From assembly GCA_963281255.1 (NCBI GenBank), contig OY725488.1, positions 5,231,925 through 5,295,924 of the forward strand: a stretch of DNA of 64,000 nt. Direction: 5' to 3'. Source of the DNA: Aphrocallistes beatrix. Taxonomy: Eukaryota > Porifera > Hexactinellida > Sceptrulophora > Aphrocallistidae. The notes beneath the pieces were generated by a model. That model saw only the letters and a list, made by a program, of their open reading frames with translations. It was not told where the DNA came from and ran no database searches. Each line of letters begins with the position of its first letter. Positions within the stretch are counted from its first letter, which is position 1. A program made the position numbers and the translations under genes. Positions 1-10,737 of this stretch are shown here, one piece after another.

Positions 1-3000
1 TCGTCAGCGAAATCTGAATTATCTTGGTTAAATTTGGAAATGCAACTTTCAAAGGTGTTAATTCTATCAACAAATCACTAATATTTTCCATTTCACAATT
101 AATTAGAGTACGTTTGGCAAGAGTGCATTCTAAAGTTAGAGATTCATTATCTATATTATAACAGATTGATAAAGCTTTCAATACTTCAGCATTCAAAAAT
201 TCAGCAGAATTAGGTTGTAAAGCCTGAATGGCACACATTATCTTTATGTTTTTATTATTGAACCTTTTGTCTAGTTCTTCTATAAAGCAGTCCAGGATTG
301 GAAAGTAGAAATTTTCCATGAATTGTTGACTATTGCATAGCGGGTCTCTTGAGCATGATGTGCCTTCCAAGGATGAGGGAACTCGTTTATGTCAAGAGAG
401 TTTAGGAAAAGAAATTTCAACACCATTAAGATTGGCTATCTGTTTCGCATGTTCGAAAACTTTCCCCCACTCCACGTGTCTGAACGAAACGATTTCAGAG
501 TTGCTTGGGTCGCTAAAACCAAGTCTGAAGCTTATGATAAATCGACATGAATCTTTTGGAGTGTTTCTGATAGTGATTTATGGGTGTTACTTTAGCAGCG
601 GATTCGCCGTGTCGCACTTAAATGTTAATAACTTTATGAATTTAGGTCCGATTTGAAATCTGATGATATCAACGTGTAGAGGAGGTCTGGACGTTTCATA
701 ATCTCAGTTCAAATCCCGAAATATCCAGTGATGACCTAGCAATTTACCTTTTAATTTTTGTCACGGTTTTCTTGAATATCTCAAATGTTATACGAGCTAT
801 CGAATCTATCTTAGACACATATGTGCTCCAGGTCTGGACGTTTATGTAGTTAAAATTTTAAGTCGATAAGTTAAGATTTAGCGAATTTATGGTCGATTCA
901 ATTTTTCATAGTTCATAAGTGTTACTTTAGCAGCGGATTCGCCGTGTCGCACTTAAATGCTAATAACTTAATGAATTTGGATCCGATTTGAAATCTAATC
1001 ATGCCAACGTGTAGAGGAGGTCTGGGCGTTTGTGTTGTTAAATTTCTGGTCGGTTCAATTTTTTACTGGTTTGGCTCGCACACGAGTGTTAGAGGCGGAT
1101 TCGAAGTCACACTAAATCACTTATAACTCGAAAAGTATTCGTTCTAGATCAAAAATAATTATACCAGTGGAAAGAAGAGAGTTGGTGTATTTAATTTTTA
1201 AATTTTTACAAAATGAGTTAGCAGTGACGCATCAAATTTCGGTCTCAGTTTTTGGTTAATATCTCGTGAAATATTTATGATACAAACTTTTCCTTTAAAC
1301 TACGTTTATTTCAGCCTTGGTATATTTTGTGTTTCAAATTTCAACTTAAAATATTAATTTTTGAACGAATTATTAATATTTGAATTTTACATTTAATAAT
1401 GTGATATCACCGGAGTTGTATCTATCAAAGTTTTGTGGTATGCCATAGTGGCAGGTATAGTTGAATGTGATAAAACTTTCATATATTCCACATATGATAT
1501 ATTAGAGCGTTCTAATTAGCATATTCGTACTCGCTGAACCTAACCGAGAAGAACAAGGGGTCACTCGATATGGTTACTCCAAAATTTGGAGATCGGAATT
1601 TTTCAACATTCCTGGCCGTTGCTAGGAACGGCCAACCTAAACATTCTCCATATATGGTCAATATATATATATCAAATGGCTGGAAATTTAGTGCTGGACC
1701 CGAATTAAACAATAAAAATATGATCTGGTGTGATTAAAAGTAGATATTACTGATAGATACAACTCCGGTGATATCACATTATTAAATGTAAAATTCAAAT
1801 ATTAATAATTCGTTCAAAAATTAATATTTTAAGTTGAAATTTGAAACACAAAATATACCAAGGCTGAAATAAACGTAGTTCAAAGGAAAAGTTTGTATCA
1901 TAAATATTTCACGAGATATTAACCAAAAACTGAGACCGAAATTTGATGTGTCACTGCTAACTCATTTTGTAAAAATTTAAAAATTAAACTTAAAATTAAA
2001 TACACCAACTCTCTTCTTTCCACTGGTATAATTGTTTTTGATCTAAAACGAATACTTTTCGAGTTATAAGTGATTAAGTGTGCTTCGAATCCGCCTCTAA
2101 CGCTCGTGTGCGAGCCAAACCAGTAAAAAATTGAACCGACCACAAATTCACCAAATCTTAACTTATTAGCTTCAAAATTTAACAACACAAACGCCCAGAC
2201 CTCCTCTACACGTTGGCATGATTAGATTTCAAATCGGATCCAAATTCATTAAGTTATTAGCATTTAAGTGCGACACGGCGAATCCGCTGCTAAAGTAACA
2301 CTTATGAACTATGAAAAATTGAATCGACCATAAATTCGCTAAATCTTAACTTATCGACTTAAAATTTTAACTACATAAACGTCCAGACCTGGAGCACATA
2401 TGTGTCTAAGATAGATTCGATAGCTCGTATAACATTTGAGATATTCAAGAAAACCGTGACAAAAATTAAAAGGTAAATTGCTAGGTCATCACTGGATATT
2501 TCGGGATTTGAACTGAGATTATGAAACGTCCAGACCTCCTCTACACGTTGATATCATCAGATTTCAAATCGGACCTAAATTCATAAAGTTATTAACATTT
2601 AAGTGCGACACGGCGAATCCGCTGCTAAAATAACACCCATTAGTGATTTCGTGTAATTTAACAATCGATCAAATATTATTAATTGTATAATAAACGAGAA
2701 AGAATTAACTTTATTTAACAAACAATCGGCTTCAAAGGCTTTACTTCGTTCTCTTCCATCTGATATTTCTTCTAAAGTAGCAAGAAGGGAATCATATGTG
2801 CAGCAAATGGCGGTAATTGCATTTTTTCGACATGTCCATCTAGTATCAGAGAGTTTTTTTATTTGGCATATCTGACTGATATTTTCTTTCCTCGCTGAAT
2901 CAAACATATCTGGAAGAGATTTCCTGTGTTCTTGCATGTGTTTGTAATCATTCCATGTTTTAATAGCTTTAATATGAACTAGAGAAGTTTCATGGCGTTG

Positions 3001-3328
3001 TAAGGCACCACTTTTTCCTGAAGCATGTTTTCAGTCTCCAAAACCTTCCCTTGAAAATAACTTTGAATTACTACCTTGAATACCATCAGTTGGAAAATGA
3101 CGGCAAGCGAAACAATATATCAAGTTTCTTTTAACCGAATATTCTAACCACGAATATATTAAATACCAGTCAGAATTAAATTTTCGTTTCTTCCCATCTT
3201 TATAATGTGTGAAAGGATATATAGTATTGGGTTGGGCTGGCAATTGAGAAGGAGCAGAAGAAATGTCAATAGGAAATGTATTTTTATTTGTATTGGGTTC
3301 AAGAGAGATTTCATGTCCTGTCAGCCCA
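1..3328 (-). pseudogene. ZMYM1-like hAT transposase relic, split by a foldback element
   Basis: Read on the minus strand, 3243-3031 encodes the TTF-type zinc-finger region seen in ZMYM1/hAT proteins (DWYLIYSWLEYSVKRNLIYCF, then CRHFP). 2937-2650 encodes the conserved block around KKLSDTRWTCR. The C-terminal part resumes at 579-1, with the hAT-like stretch FYFPILDCFIEELDKRF at about 310-255. The two halves are separated by a 2.06-kb foldback (580-2640). Removing the foldback and one copy of its 9-bp duplication rejoins the frame across the junction (TKSL then SETLQ). The gene is dead: a frameshift lies between 3031 and 2937, stop codons lie near 530 and 395, and the middle of the transposase, including the first part of the RNase-H-like fold, is absent. 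The N-terminus runs into the gap at 3329. Confidence 0.8.
580..2640. mobile_element. Foldback element FB1, copy 1, with 9-bp target duplication
   Basis: Two long inverted arms (about 580-1426 and 1750-2640) surround a spacer of about 320 bp. The outer ends are ATGGGTGTTA and TAACACCCAT. The element is flanked on both sides by TAGTGATTT (571-579 and 2641-2649), a 9-bp duplication typical of Mutator-like and foldback elements. The left arm lacks about 35 bp present in the right arm near 1040. No transposase reading frame is visible, so it is non-autonomous. A second, truncated copy is at 34320. Confidence 0.85.
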
Positions 3329-3528
3329 NNNNNNNNNNNNNNNNNNNNNNNNNNNNNNNNNNNNNNNNNNNNNNNNNNNNNNNNNNNNNNNNNNNNNNNN
3401 NNNNNNNNNNNNNNNNNNNNNNNNNNNNNNNNNNNNNNNNNNNNNNNNNNNNNNNNNNNNNNNNNNNNNNNNNNNNNNNNNNNNNNNNNNNNNNNNNNNN
3501 NNNNNNNNNNNNNNNNNNNNNNNNNNNN
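3329..3528. other. Assembly gap (200 N)
   Basis: A run of exactly 200 N, a fixed-size scaffold gap of unknown true length. It separates the hAT relic on its left from an R1 repeat on its right. Confidence 1.
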
Positions 3529-3816
3529 AGGGAGATAACATCTCTAAATATGTCTGTCCATAGCCTACTGTATATAAGGCCTCAGAGTAACTCGACTAGG
3601 GATGCGTTAGAAGATGGTTGAACTAATGCATGAGCTGATTACAAATTTGGTGATTTTTTGTGCGATATCGATTATAGTAGTAGGACAGACGTATCTAGAG
3701 ATGCTATATCCCTTATAATTAATCAATGTGACCCCAGGCGCCCGATGTGCGCCTCCGGCGGACACAAAATGTTCGCCAGCCGCGCAGCGCAAGCAAGTGA
3801 AGCGCACTTGTATACT
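3529..3816 (+). repeat. R1 repeat fragments (inverted bit plus 3' half)
   Basis: 3529-3572 is an inverted scrap of R1 (GGAGATAACATCTCTAAATA). 3640-3816 is the forward 3' half ending in the GC-rich hairpin tail, including GGCGGACAC at 3757. Reading frames across it are accidental. Confidence 0.8.
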
Positions 3817-4475
3817 ATTATGGACGATATTTTTGAAACAAGATATGAAGTTAATCACTTTTATAACAACTCACACTGTACCATAACTCTTATTTTAATT
3901 CGAATTTAGTCAAGAACACGATTGATAGCATACAACTAGTGCATAAATTGAATTAACAAAAAAAAACAGTCGAGTGAACTCCAATCTTATGAGAAAATAC
4001 AATGACACACCAGGTATACTCCATTATCGATATATTCGTATTTATGACAATTAGAGTTAGCAATAAACATTTATCTAGATTAGAAAGCATTTAGTATCCC
4101 CAAAAGAAGCGAAAAATCATGGAGTTAAAAAAATTCAAGACGGTCATTTTCGTTCAAAGGGTTCCGGACGCGTCCGGACGTTAGGTGTCATATTTCAAGA
4201 ATTCCCACCGTTGGAAAGCTTTTATATAGTAATATTAATTTACTTAGGTATATAGAATATATTTATGGTAATAACTTTTGCGCGCAATTATTTCGAGTAT
4301 TTTGATCAAAAAATCATTCTGAGTCTACAATATCTCCAGTTTCATCTAAATTTTTAATTAAACACTATTACTCGTACTATACTTAAAACGAATTGTCGCA
4401 GTCACGGGTTATTAAATTAAAATGAAGACTTAATGATTTGCCTTTCTCGGAAGTTAGTTTGCGAAACATCTTAAG
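3817..4475. other. Intergenic, nothing recognised
   Basis: AT-rich sequence without a supported gene or clear repeat ends. The short tract TTCCGGACGCGTCCGGACG near 4162 is a small inverted motif. Confidence 0.5.
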
Positions 4476-5340
4476 TAGGGTTGCAAAATTCCCGGGAATT
4501 TTCAAATGTGGAAACTTTCCAGGAAACTTTCCGGGAATTTATAAGACCTGGAAATTTCTGCATAGTGTTTAAATCTGATTGTTTCCGAGGCATTTCTCTG
4601 AGAAAAATGAATTGAATTCAATTAAAACCTTTCTTTATTTGCCTCTAAATACTCAAAGAATAAAGGAAAAATGTAAAAAAAAATGTAAATTATACAACCA
4701 GTTTCGAACTAATTCAAGATGGATCAATAATAAATGTAATACAAAATCGAATACTAGTTGTAAGTATAAGTTATCCGATTCTTCTATATACGTATAACAA
4801 TCGGGAAACCTATCAAATAGTCTAACAATACGTTTCTGACTAGTTATTAAGTTATAGCTTATAAAAATATATTGGCTACAGCTCTAGTCAATAAATATCT
4901 GACAAATTTTAACCGAGTTTTATTTAAACTCATTGAAACGAGTATATTGGCTATAATTGGTCTGGATCTTGTGATTCTCGTGATTGACATTACAATTCAA
5001 AATATTGAATACAAAAATTGTGGCTGGTTGGAAAATCGTATACCGAGATGCAAATTAGATGGACTTTTCATATCTACTTGCCAAATTTAATGTATAATGG
5101 TGTAGCCAGGACAGGTCTATTGACAAATACAAACAAACAAACAAACAAAATAATGCATTTCAGAACTGGGCCACTATACAATATTATAGTCGACACAGTA
5201 AAATCTTTGAATATTTCTCATTATTAAAGAAAAACAAAATTCCCAAAATTCCCGAAAATTTCCAGGTCTTATAAATTCCCGGGAATATTCCCGTAAAGTT
5301 TCCAAAATTCCCGGAAAGTTTCCCACCCTTTACAACCCTA
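4476..5340. mobile_element. hAT-type non-autonomous element
   Basis: Terminal repeats TAGGGTTGCAAA and TACAACCCTA, each followed inward by clusters of CCCGGGAATTT and GGAAACTTTCC motifs. An exact 8-bp duplication ATCTTAAG lies at 4468-4475 and 5341-5348. The interior has no transposase homology. The inward motif clusters look like subterminal transposase-binding repeats (inference). Confidence 0.9.
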
Positions 5341-5348
5341 ATCTTAAG

Positions 5349-5991
5349 TAATAATCTCGAAAAGTTGCTCAGCTTTTATACTTTGTAGCAACTAATTTAT
5401 AAAGACATTGTAGTGTTGTGATGAAATGTCACCATCCGTGATGAATTGACTGTGATGAATTGTTTGCGATGAATTATCGTGCTACCAAAAAATCGGTTCA
5501 TAATAGAGACAAGCGCACTTCGCTTGTTTGCGCTGCCTGGCTGGCGAATTTGGTTCAATACAAATCCTGTCTAAAATATGAAATTGGGACATTGGGGTTA
5601 ATTCATAATAAACGAATGTTCATATTAAGCGGGTTCATAATAAGCGACCCTAACTGTAATGTGACTGTGACATAGGGAGGGGGGTGTTGGATTTGAAGAT
5701 TTATGCGTTTGAAAGGTCCCGGTGATATATTCTAAATATAGATATTGGTAGAATATTGCGAACATTTTGTCTGAAATTAAAATTTTTGATAATGAAATAC
5801 ATGATAGGGTAGAGTGGCCCAAAACAAAATATTTATTCTATAATTTTTGGAATCTACACCCCTTAAAAACTCTAGGTCAACCGTTGTAGGTTAATCTCAT
5901 ATTTTAAATTAACATATTTTAAAAAATCAGTCAAGAGATATGATAATGTGTATATGATGGTGTGAAAAGCATAAATATAAAATTTATATTA
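5349..5991. other. Intergenic with an R1 tail scrap
   Basis: Contains a degenerate inverted R1 tail at about 5509-5552 (GCGCACTTCGCTTG) and a TTCATAATAAGCG-type repeated motif at 5600-5650. No gene is supported. Confidence 0.5.
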
Positions 5992-6108
5992 AAAAAGCCC
6001 CTCACAGACGGGCCAGAAGTGTGCTTCCACACTCCTTGGATGATGACACAATACATGTCATCCAAGGACTTTGGAAGCACACTTCTAGCCCGTCTGAGAG
6101 GGGCTTTT
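5992..6108. repeat. 117-bp near-perfect hairpin, copy 1
   Basis: Arms of about 55 bp run from AAAAAGCCCCTCACAGACGG to its complement ending in GAGGGGCTTTT, with a short loop near CAATACA. A diverged second copy is at 53845-53982. It is most likely a palindromic MITE; a structured transcript is an alternative. Confidence 0.8.
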
Positions 6109-6903
6109 CTTACATCAATTAAAGTTTGTAGGATTAAAATTGTGGATGTAAATTTTGGCTGTGTCATCATGATGACGTCAGCATAATTAATTAGCATAGT
6201 TTTGTATAGTCATCTACACTGAACACTTTCTACAACATATGTTTATTTCTATTTCTTATCATTTAATAACCCTACTTGGACTTAGGGTACAAGGTAAAAA
6301 TAGAAAATTCCCACTTTCATTTTCACTTTCAATTCACTTTCAATTAACTTTCACTTTCACTTCAAAATTCCGAGTCCAAGTAGGGTTAATTAAACTCTAT
6401 TAGCCATTTATAATTATTGCTGTGTCATCATGATGACGTAAGCATAATTAATTAAGATAATTTTGTTGAGACATCTATATTGAACACTTTATTGAACAAT
6501 TGTTTATCTCAAACTATTAAAATTTGAGCTCTAATAGGCATTTATCATTAAAATTAGGCGATGATGACGCGACAAAATTTAACCGAAAATTGCTCAGAGG
6601 TCCTATGTTCGATGGATCTGGGAATGAAATAGGTTTTAGAGGACCTCATATTTCACCAGTGTTACCAATCTCAAGTTTCTAGCTCTTTAGTTTTTGTGCA
6701 ATAAGCAAAAGAATGAAATCACAAAATGCTACGTAATGATGATCATTTAGCATATATTGAAAATCGTATGAGTAGGTGCACATCTACATGTGTGTCCACA
6801 GCTTCACAAAAGATTTCATGGCGATATCTTTTAAACTCTGGTCTGTGCACCACTTACGGCCGGCCGGCCATACACCAGCACTCATTTTAGTACTACTGTG
6901 TTG
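6109..6903. repeat. Direct repeat pair flanking a palindrome
   Basis: About 100 bp at 6150-6250 (starting near GTGTCATCATGATGACG) recurs, diverged, at 6420-6515. Between them, 6267-6388 is a small inverted element with ends AACCCTACTTGGACT and AGTCCAAGTAGGGTT and an interior of CTTTCA repeats. The repeated unit carries a TGACGTCA site. No gene is seen. Confidence 0.6.
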
Positions 6904-6946
6904 CTATATTATTATATTGGATCATAGATCCAATATAATAATATAG
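6904..6946. repeat. Perfect 20-bp-arm palindrome
   Basis: CTATATTATTATATTGGATC, loop ATA, then the exact complement. A related unit end (ATAGGAAGCACAC) recurs at about 33560. Confidence 0.85.
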
Positions 6947-6973
6947 GAAGCACACTAAAAAAACTTACAAATA

Positions 6974-7123
6974 CAGTCGACTCCGCTTAATAGGGCCACT
7001 GTTTAATCGGGTCAGCCGCTTAATCGGGTCACTTTTGGTAGGACCGGAATAGCTCTCATGCATAGAAGCTAATACAAAATATTTTCGGTTAATAGGGTCC
7101 TCCGCTTAATCGGGGCAAAACTG
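6974..7123. mobile_element. pogo/Tigger-type MITE
   Basis: Starts CAGTCGACTCCGCTTAATAG after a TA and ends near CAAAACTG before a TA. Several internal CGCTTAATCGGG motifs are present. It belongs to the same family as 35672-35859. Confidence 0.75.
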
Positions 7124-7280
7124 TACTACATAGTAACCACATAAAGTTTTCACACTTCATAATAAAGTAAGTAGTTTCCAGAAGCCTTATTAGTGACGAA
7201 AAGTAGCCATACATTGACTAATACCCCAACATCTCCAAGATGTTGGCGATTCGAGAACATCTTCCAATAGCATACACATA

Positions 7281-7840
7281 TCCTTACTATTAAAACTCGA
7301 TTAATGTTTGTTTGTGTGTGTATGTATGTATGTATATATATAAAATATATACGTATATATATCTGTAACGAATTGATTGAAGAAACTGACAGGCGCAGAA
7401 AGCTGATTTTTGGCATGTGGGAGTCTTTTGGCTATGGCTCCAGTAAGTTCTGAGCTCAGACGAAAATGTCGACTCATCATGGAATTATGACGTCATTGTC
7501 ACATTTTTAAAAGTTAAGCAATACAGTTATTCGAGCATAACTCAGCCATTATAGGAGATAGAAGGCTGAAATTTTAATAGAATCTGTATACTAACATACC
7601 TCACATATGATACAACTATCATCAAAAAATGATGACTCATCATTCTGTTATGACGTCATCATTACGCATCAAAATTTTTAAAATTGACAAATTTGGTGAT
7701 TTTTTGTGCGATATCGATTATAACAGTCGGACATCCGTATTTAGAGATGTTATCTCCCTTATAATTAATCAATGGTGACCACAGGCGACCGAAGGGAGTG
7801 TCCGCCAGCCGCGCAGCGCAAGCAAGCGAAGCGCACTTGT
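7281..7840 (+). repeat. R1 repeat, complete copy
   Basis: About 560 bp. The left end is TCCTTACTATTAAAACTCG, then TA/GTAT microsatellite, then CTGTAACGAATTGATTGAAG. It holds two ATGACGTCAT sites (near 7488 and 7649), a TGACTCATCA near 7634, and the GC-rich tail ending GCGCACTTGT. Short reading frames across it are not coding. Confidence 0.85.
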
Positions 7841-8008
7841 ATATGTTACAGTCAATCTTTTTAATCAGTTATTTCATGAAAAGCCTAGTAATTTCACGAA
7901 ATTAATAGGCTTTTCGTGAAAAACTCCACACTCATTTCAGGAAATGCCAAGTAATTTCGTGAGATCACTAGGCACTTCATGAAATCCCTAATTTCACAAT
8001 CTGACTGT

Positions 8009-8040
<32 letters not shown>

Positions 8041-8055
8041 CTATATACGTATATA

Positions 8056-8276
8056 CAGTAGAACTCGCTTAGTACGTACTAATAATTCCTTCCCGAAGGC
8101 AGTGGCGTGGCTATGGGGGGGCCTAGGCCCCCCAAAATTTTTACAATTTACTAATTTAACCTACTACACTTTTTCAAATGGGCATATATGTGGCGTCTTG
8201 ATCTTGAGGCCCCCCCAAATTTTTTCACCTGGCCACGCCACTGCCCGAAGGGGTACGTCTTATCCGAGTTCTACTG
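8056..8276. mobile_element. pogo-type MITE containing a nested hAT MITE
   Basis: Ends CAGTAGAACTCGCTTAGTAC and TATCCGAGTTCTACTG are flanked by TA at 8054-8055 and 8277-8278. It lies just right of a (TA)n tract. Confidence 0.8.
8100..8243. mobile_element. 144-bp hAT-type MITE nested in the pogo MITE
   Basis: Terminal repeats CAGTGGCGTGGC and GCCACGCCACTG. The 8-bp duplication CCCGAAGG is at 8092-8099 and 8244-8251. The interior has C/G runs (GGGGGGGCCTAGGCCCCCC). Confidence 0.9.
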
Positions 8277-8310
8277 TACATATACGTGTATATATATATA
8301 TATATATAAG

Positions 8311-8493
8311 CAAACGAAGCGCGCTTGATTAATTATAAAGGAGATAGCATCTCTAAATACGTATGTCCAACTGTTCTAATCAATATCGCACGAAAAATCA
8401 CAAAATTTTCCAATTTTTAAAATTTTGATGCGTAATGATGACGTCATAACAGTCATCATTTTTTGAAAATAGTTGCATCAGATGTGAGGTATA
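8311..8493 (-). repeat. R1 repeat, inverted fragment interrupted by a MITE
   Basis: Inverted R1 3' half. The sequence continues after the MITE at 8494-8825 with TTAATATACACA, exactly as in unoccupied R1 copies, so the MITE insertion is younger than the R1 copy. Confidence 0.8.
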
Positions 8494-8825
8494 CAGTACA
8501 CCCTCGATAATCCGAACCTCACCAATCCGAACCCTCGCTAATCCGAACACTTCATTCTAAAATCCAACACCCAAAATATAATTTTATTCGCCTCTATGCT
8601 TTGAATAAACGTTTATAAACTTAAATCTATCAATAAGATTGAGAAACCTCGTTAAATAAGCAATCATATAGCGAAATAATATTCTTGATATTCTAACAAT
8701 GCAAATGTATTATAATTAATGCCCCATTGAATTAGTGTTATTTCACTAATCGGAACAAATTCACTAATCCGAACGATTTTTTCGATGATTGGAACAGAGC
8801 TGTTCGGATTAGCGAGGGTGTACTG
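8494..8825. mobile_element. pogo/Tigger-type MITE, 332 bp
   Basis: Ends CAGTACACCCTCGATAATCC and GGATTAGCGAGGGTGTACTG, flanked by TA (8492-8493, 8826-8827). The AATCCGAAC motif is repeated at both ends. The empty site can be read from other R1 copies. Confidence 0.9.
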
Positions 8826-9063
8826 TATTAATATACACATTTGACTAATTCATTGAAAGATGATGAAGAATTATGAAATATTCAATTAATGAATTATTCA
8901 AAATCTCAAACATTAGTGCAGATTCTATGCCCAAAAGTGGTTAAAAGGTTGATCATGTTGTATACCTCTAACATTGCTCAGTCCCTATGCGAAATATCAA
9001 ATATTTGTTTCATTATTTTAGTTTCAAATTTTGAGTAATTCATTCATAATTCATGAATTAGTC

Positions 9064-9372
9064 AACCAGGCGCCTGGGGTCACATTGATTAATTATAAGG
9101 GAGATAACATCTCTAAATACGTCTGTCCTACTGTTATAATCGATATCGCACGAAAAATCACCAAATTTGTCAATTTTTAAAATTTTAATGCGTAATGATG
9201 ACGTCATAACAGAGTGAATAATTGACAAAATTGGTGATTTATCGAGTGATATCAATTATAACAGTAAGACAGACGTATTGAAATGTTATCTACCATATAA
9301 TTAATCAATGTGAGCTTAGGCGCCCATAAAGTGTCCCCCAGCCGCGCATCGCAAGCAAACGAAGCGCGCTTG
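9064..9372. repeat. Two R1 fragments in opposite orientation
   Basis: 9064-9222 is inverted and 9223-9372 is forward, meeting head to head at the TTATGACGTCATAAC region. The forward part ends in the hairpin tail GAAGCGCGCTTGTT. Confidence 0.8.
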
Positions 9373-9625
9373 TTGAATATTAACTCGTAAACCATTGAAT
9401 TGAGACAAATAAATTATACTATCACTTAATAGGAAATAGTCCAAATGACCTCTGAAAATCACTAAATTTGTCACAATTATAGCCTATTGCGCAACTACTA
9501 CGGGCATTCAATAAGTAGTCGTTACCATAGTATAATTTCCCAAAAACTAGTAATATTTGTATAATTAATATCAATGCTGCAATTTCACGAAATACTCTCC
9601 TTGATGTATAACTAGTTTTAGCCTC

Positions 9626-10646
9626 TTAATTCAATTTTTTTAAAAACTTTTTGAAGTCTTCTCGTGGTATACCTTTCACATACTGAAAAATCGCCGATCC
9701 GAGGTGTGCCCGACTTTCGAATTCCCTCCCTGACAGGTGTTTCTTCAGCTTAGGGAAGAGCCAAAAGTCGCATGGAGCGAGGTCTGGTGAGTAGGGAGGA
9801 TGATCTAGCTCTACAACTCCCATACGATCCAACTTTTCCCTTACCAGCTTGGTCTTGTGGGGTGGGCATTATCATGCAATAATCTCAATCCTCGAGTCCC
9901 AGTCCTTGGCCGTCGATTGTGGTAGAATTTCTCAACCTCAGATAGGCACTCATTCATGTAAAATGATCCAGTAATAGTGGTATTCTTGGGGATACAAATC
10001 TGGACACTGGACCATAAGAATAAAAAAATATACAGTACATAACCTTGGGGTTCCGGAAGTCATGTCGAGGGATCATTGGTTGGTCCCGGCCTTTAGCTAG
10101 CCATACTTTGTTAGCTTCCTTTGACAAAGGCTCGCTATAACGTACCCAAGTCTCATCACCAGTCACGATCTCGTATAGTCTCCTGGAGTCGGTTCTATCG
10201 AAGTCAGAAAGCAACTTTAGAGCACATTGAACCCTCTTAGTTTTCTGGGCCTGTGTTAGTGCATGCGGGACCCACCGAGCGCAGATTTTCCTAAATTGCA
10301 AATTGTCATGCACAATGGTATGAGCGGTTCCCGTTGAGACTCCAACTGCATTAGCTATCTCCACCAATGAAATATGAGGGTCTTCCTCAAGTAATTCGGA
10401 AACCTCGAGGACACATTTGTCACTGGCGCCGGAAATCGGCCTCCCTGCTCTGGGCTTATCTTCTATCGACTCTCTTCCCTCACGAAAACGTCGGGCCCAG
10501 TCAACTATCGTGGAATATGGAAGAGTTCTATCATTATAAACCTCCATCAAATCCTTGTGGATGTCGGTTGGAGAAACTTGGAGAGGTGCACGAATCTTTA
10601 CATAGATTCGCTGCTCAATTTTGAAATATGCACTCTCGGAAGCCAT
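9626..10646 (-). pseudogene. mariner (DD34D-type) transposase, frameshifted
   Basis: The N-terminal part (10646-9954) has the paired helix-turn-helix layout of mariner transposases (WARRFREGRESIEDKPRAGR) followed by VTGDETWVRY with the first catalytic Asp. The C-terminal part (9832-9626) has HPPYSPDLAPCDFWLFPKLK with the last catalytic Asp. The linking segment near 9870 reads LLHDNAHPT and then shifts frame by one base before KLDRMG, so the two halves are not in one frame. Length is close to the roughly 340 aa of the family. The left terminal repeat may be near CGGGCATTCAATAAGTAGTC (9509); the right end is not clear. Both flanks are R1 fragments. Confidence 0.85.
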
Positions 10647-10737
10647 AATAAATGCCAGTATATAAAAATGCTAAACTAATAATAGCCACAGTATAAAAAC
10701 CAAAGCTCAGAATTGAAAAAGTAAAGTATCATTTGGG

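Noticed and set aside
690-730. tRNA B-box-like GTTCAAATCCC in FB1 arms
   Set aside because: No matching A box at the right distance and no cloverleaf could be drawn.
3205-3621. Frames crossing N runs here and at 31000-31500 and 59600-59900
   Set aside because: Mostly unknown residues; they arise because N blocks contain no stop codons.
6979-7100. Possible structured RNA from CGCTTAATCGGG repeats
   Set aside because: Ends, TA flanks and a complete relative at 35672 show it is a pogo-type MITE.
7510-7840. R1 as a tRNA-derived SINE
   Set aside because: No poly(A) or simple 3' tail, no A/B boxes; ends are partly inverted and the 3' end is a GC hairpin string.
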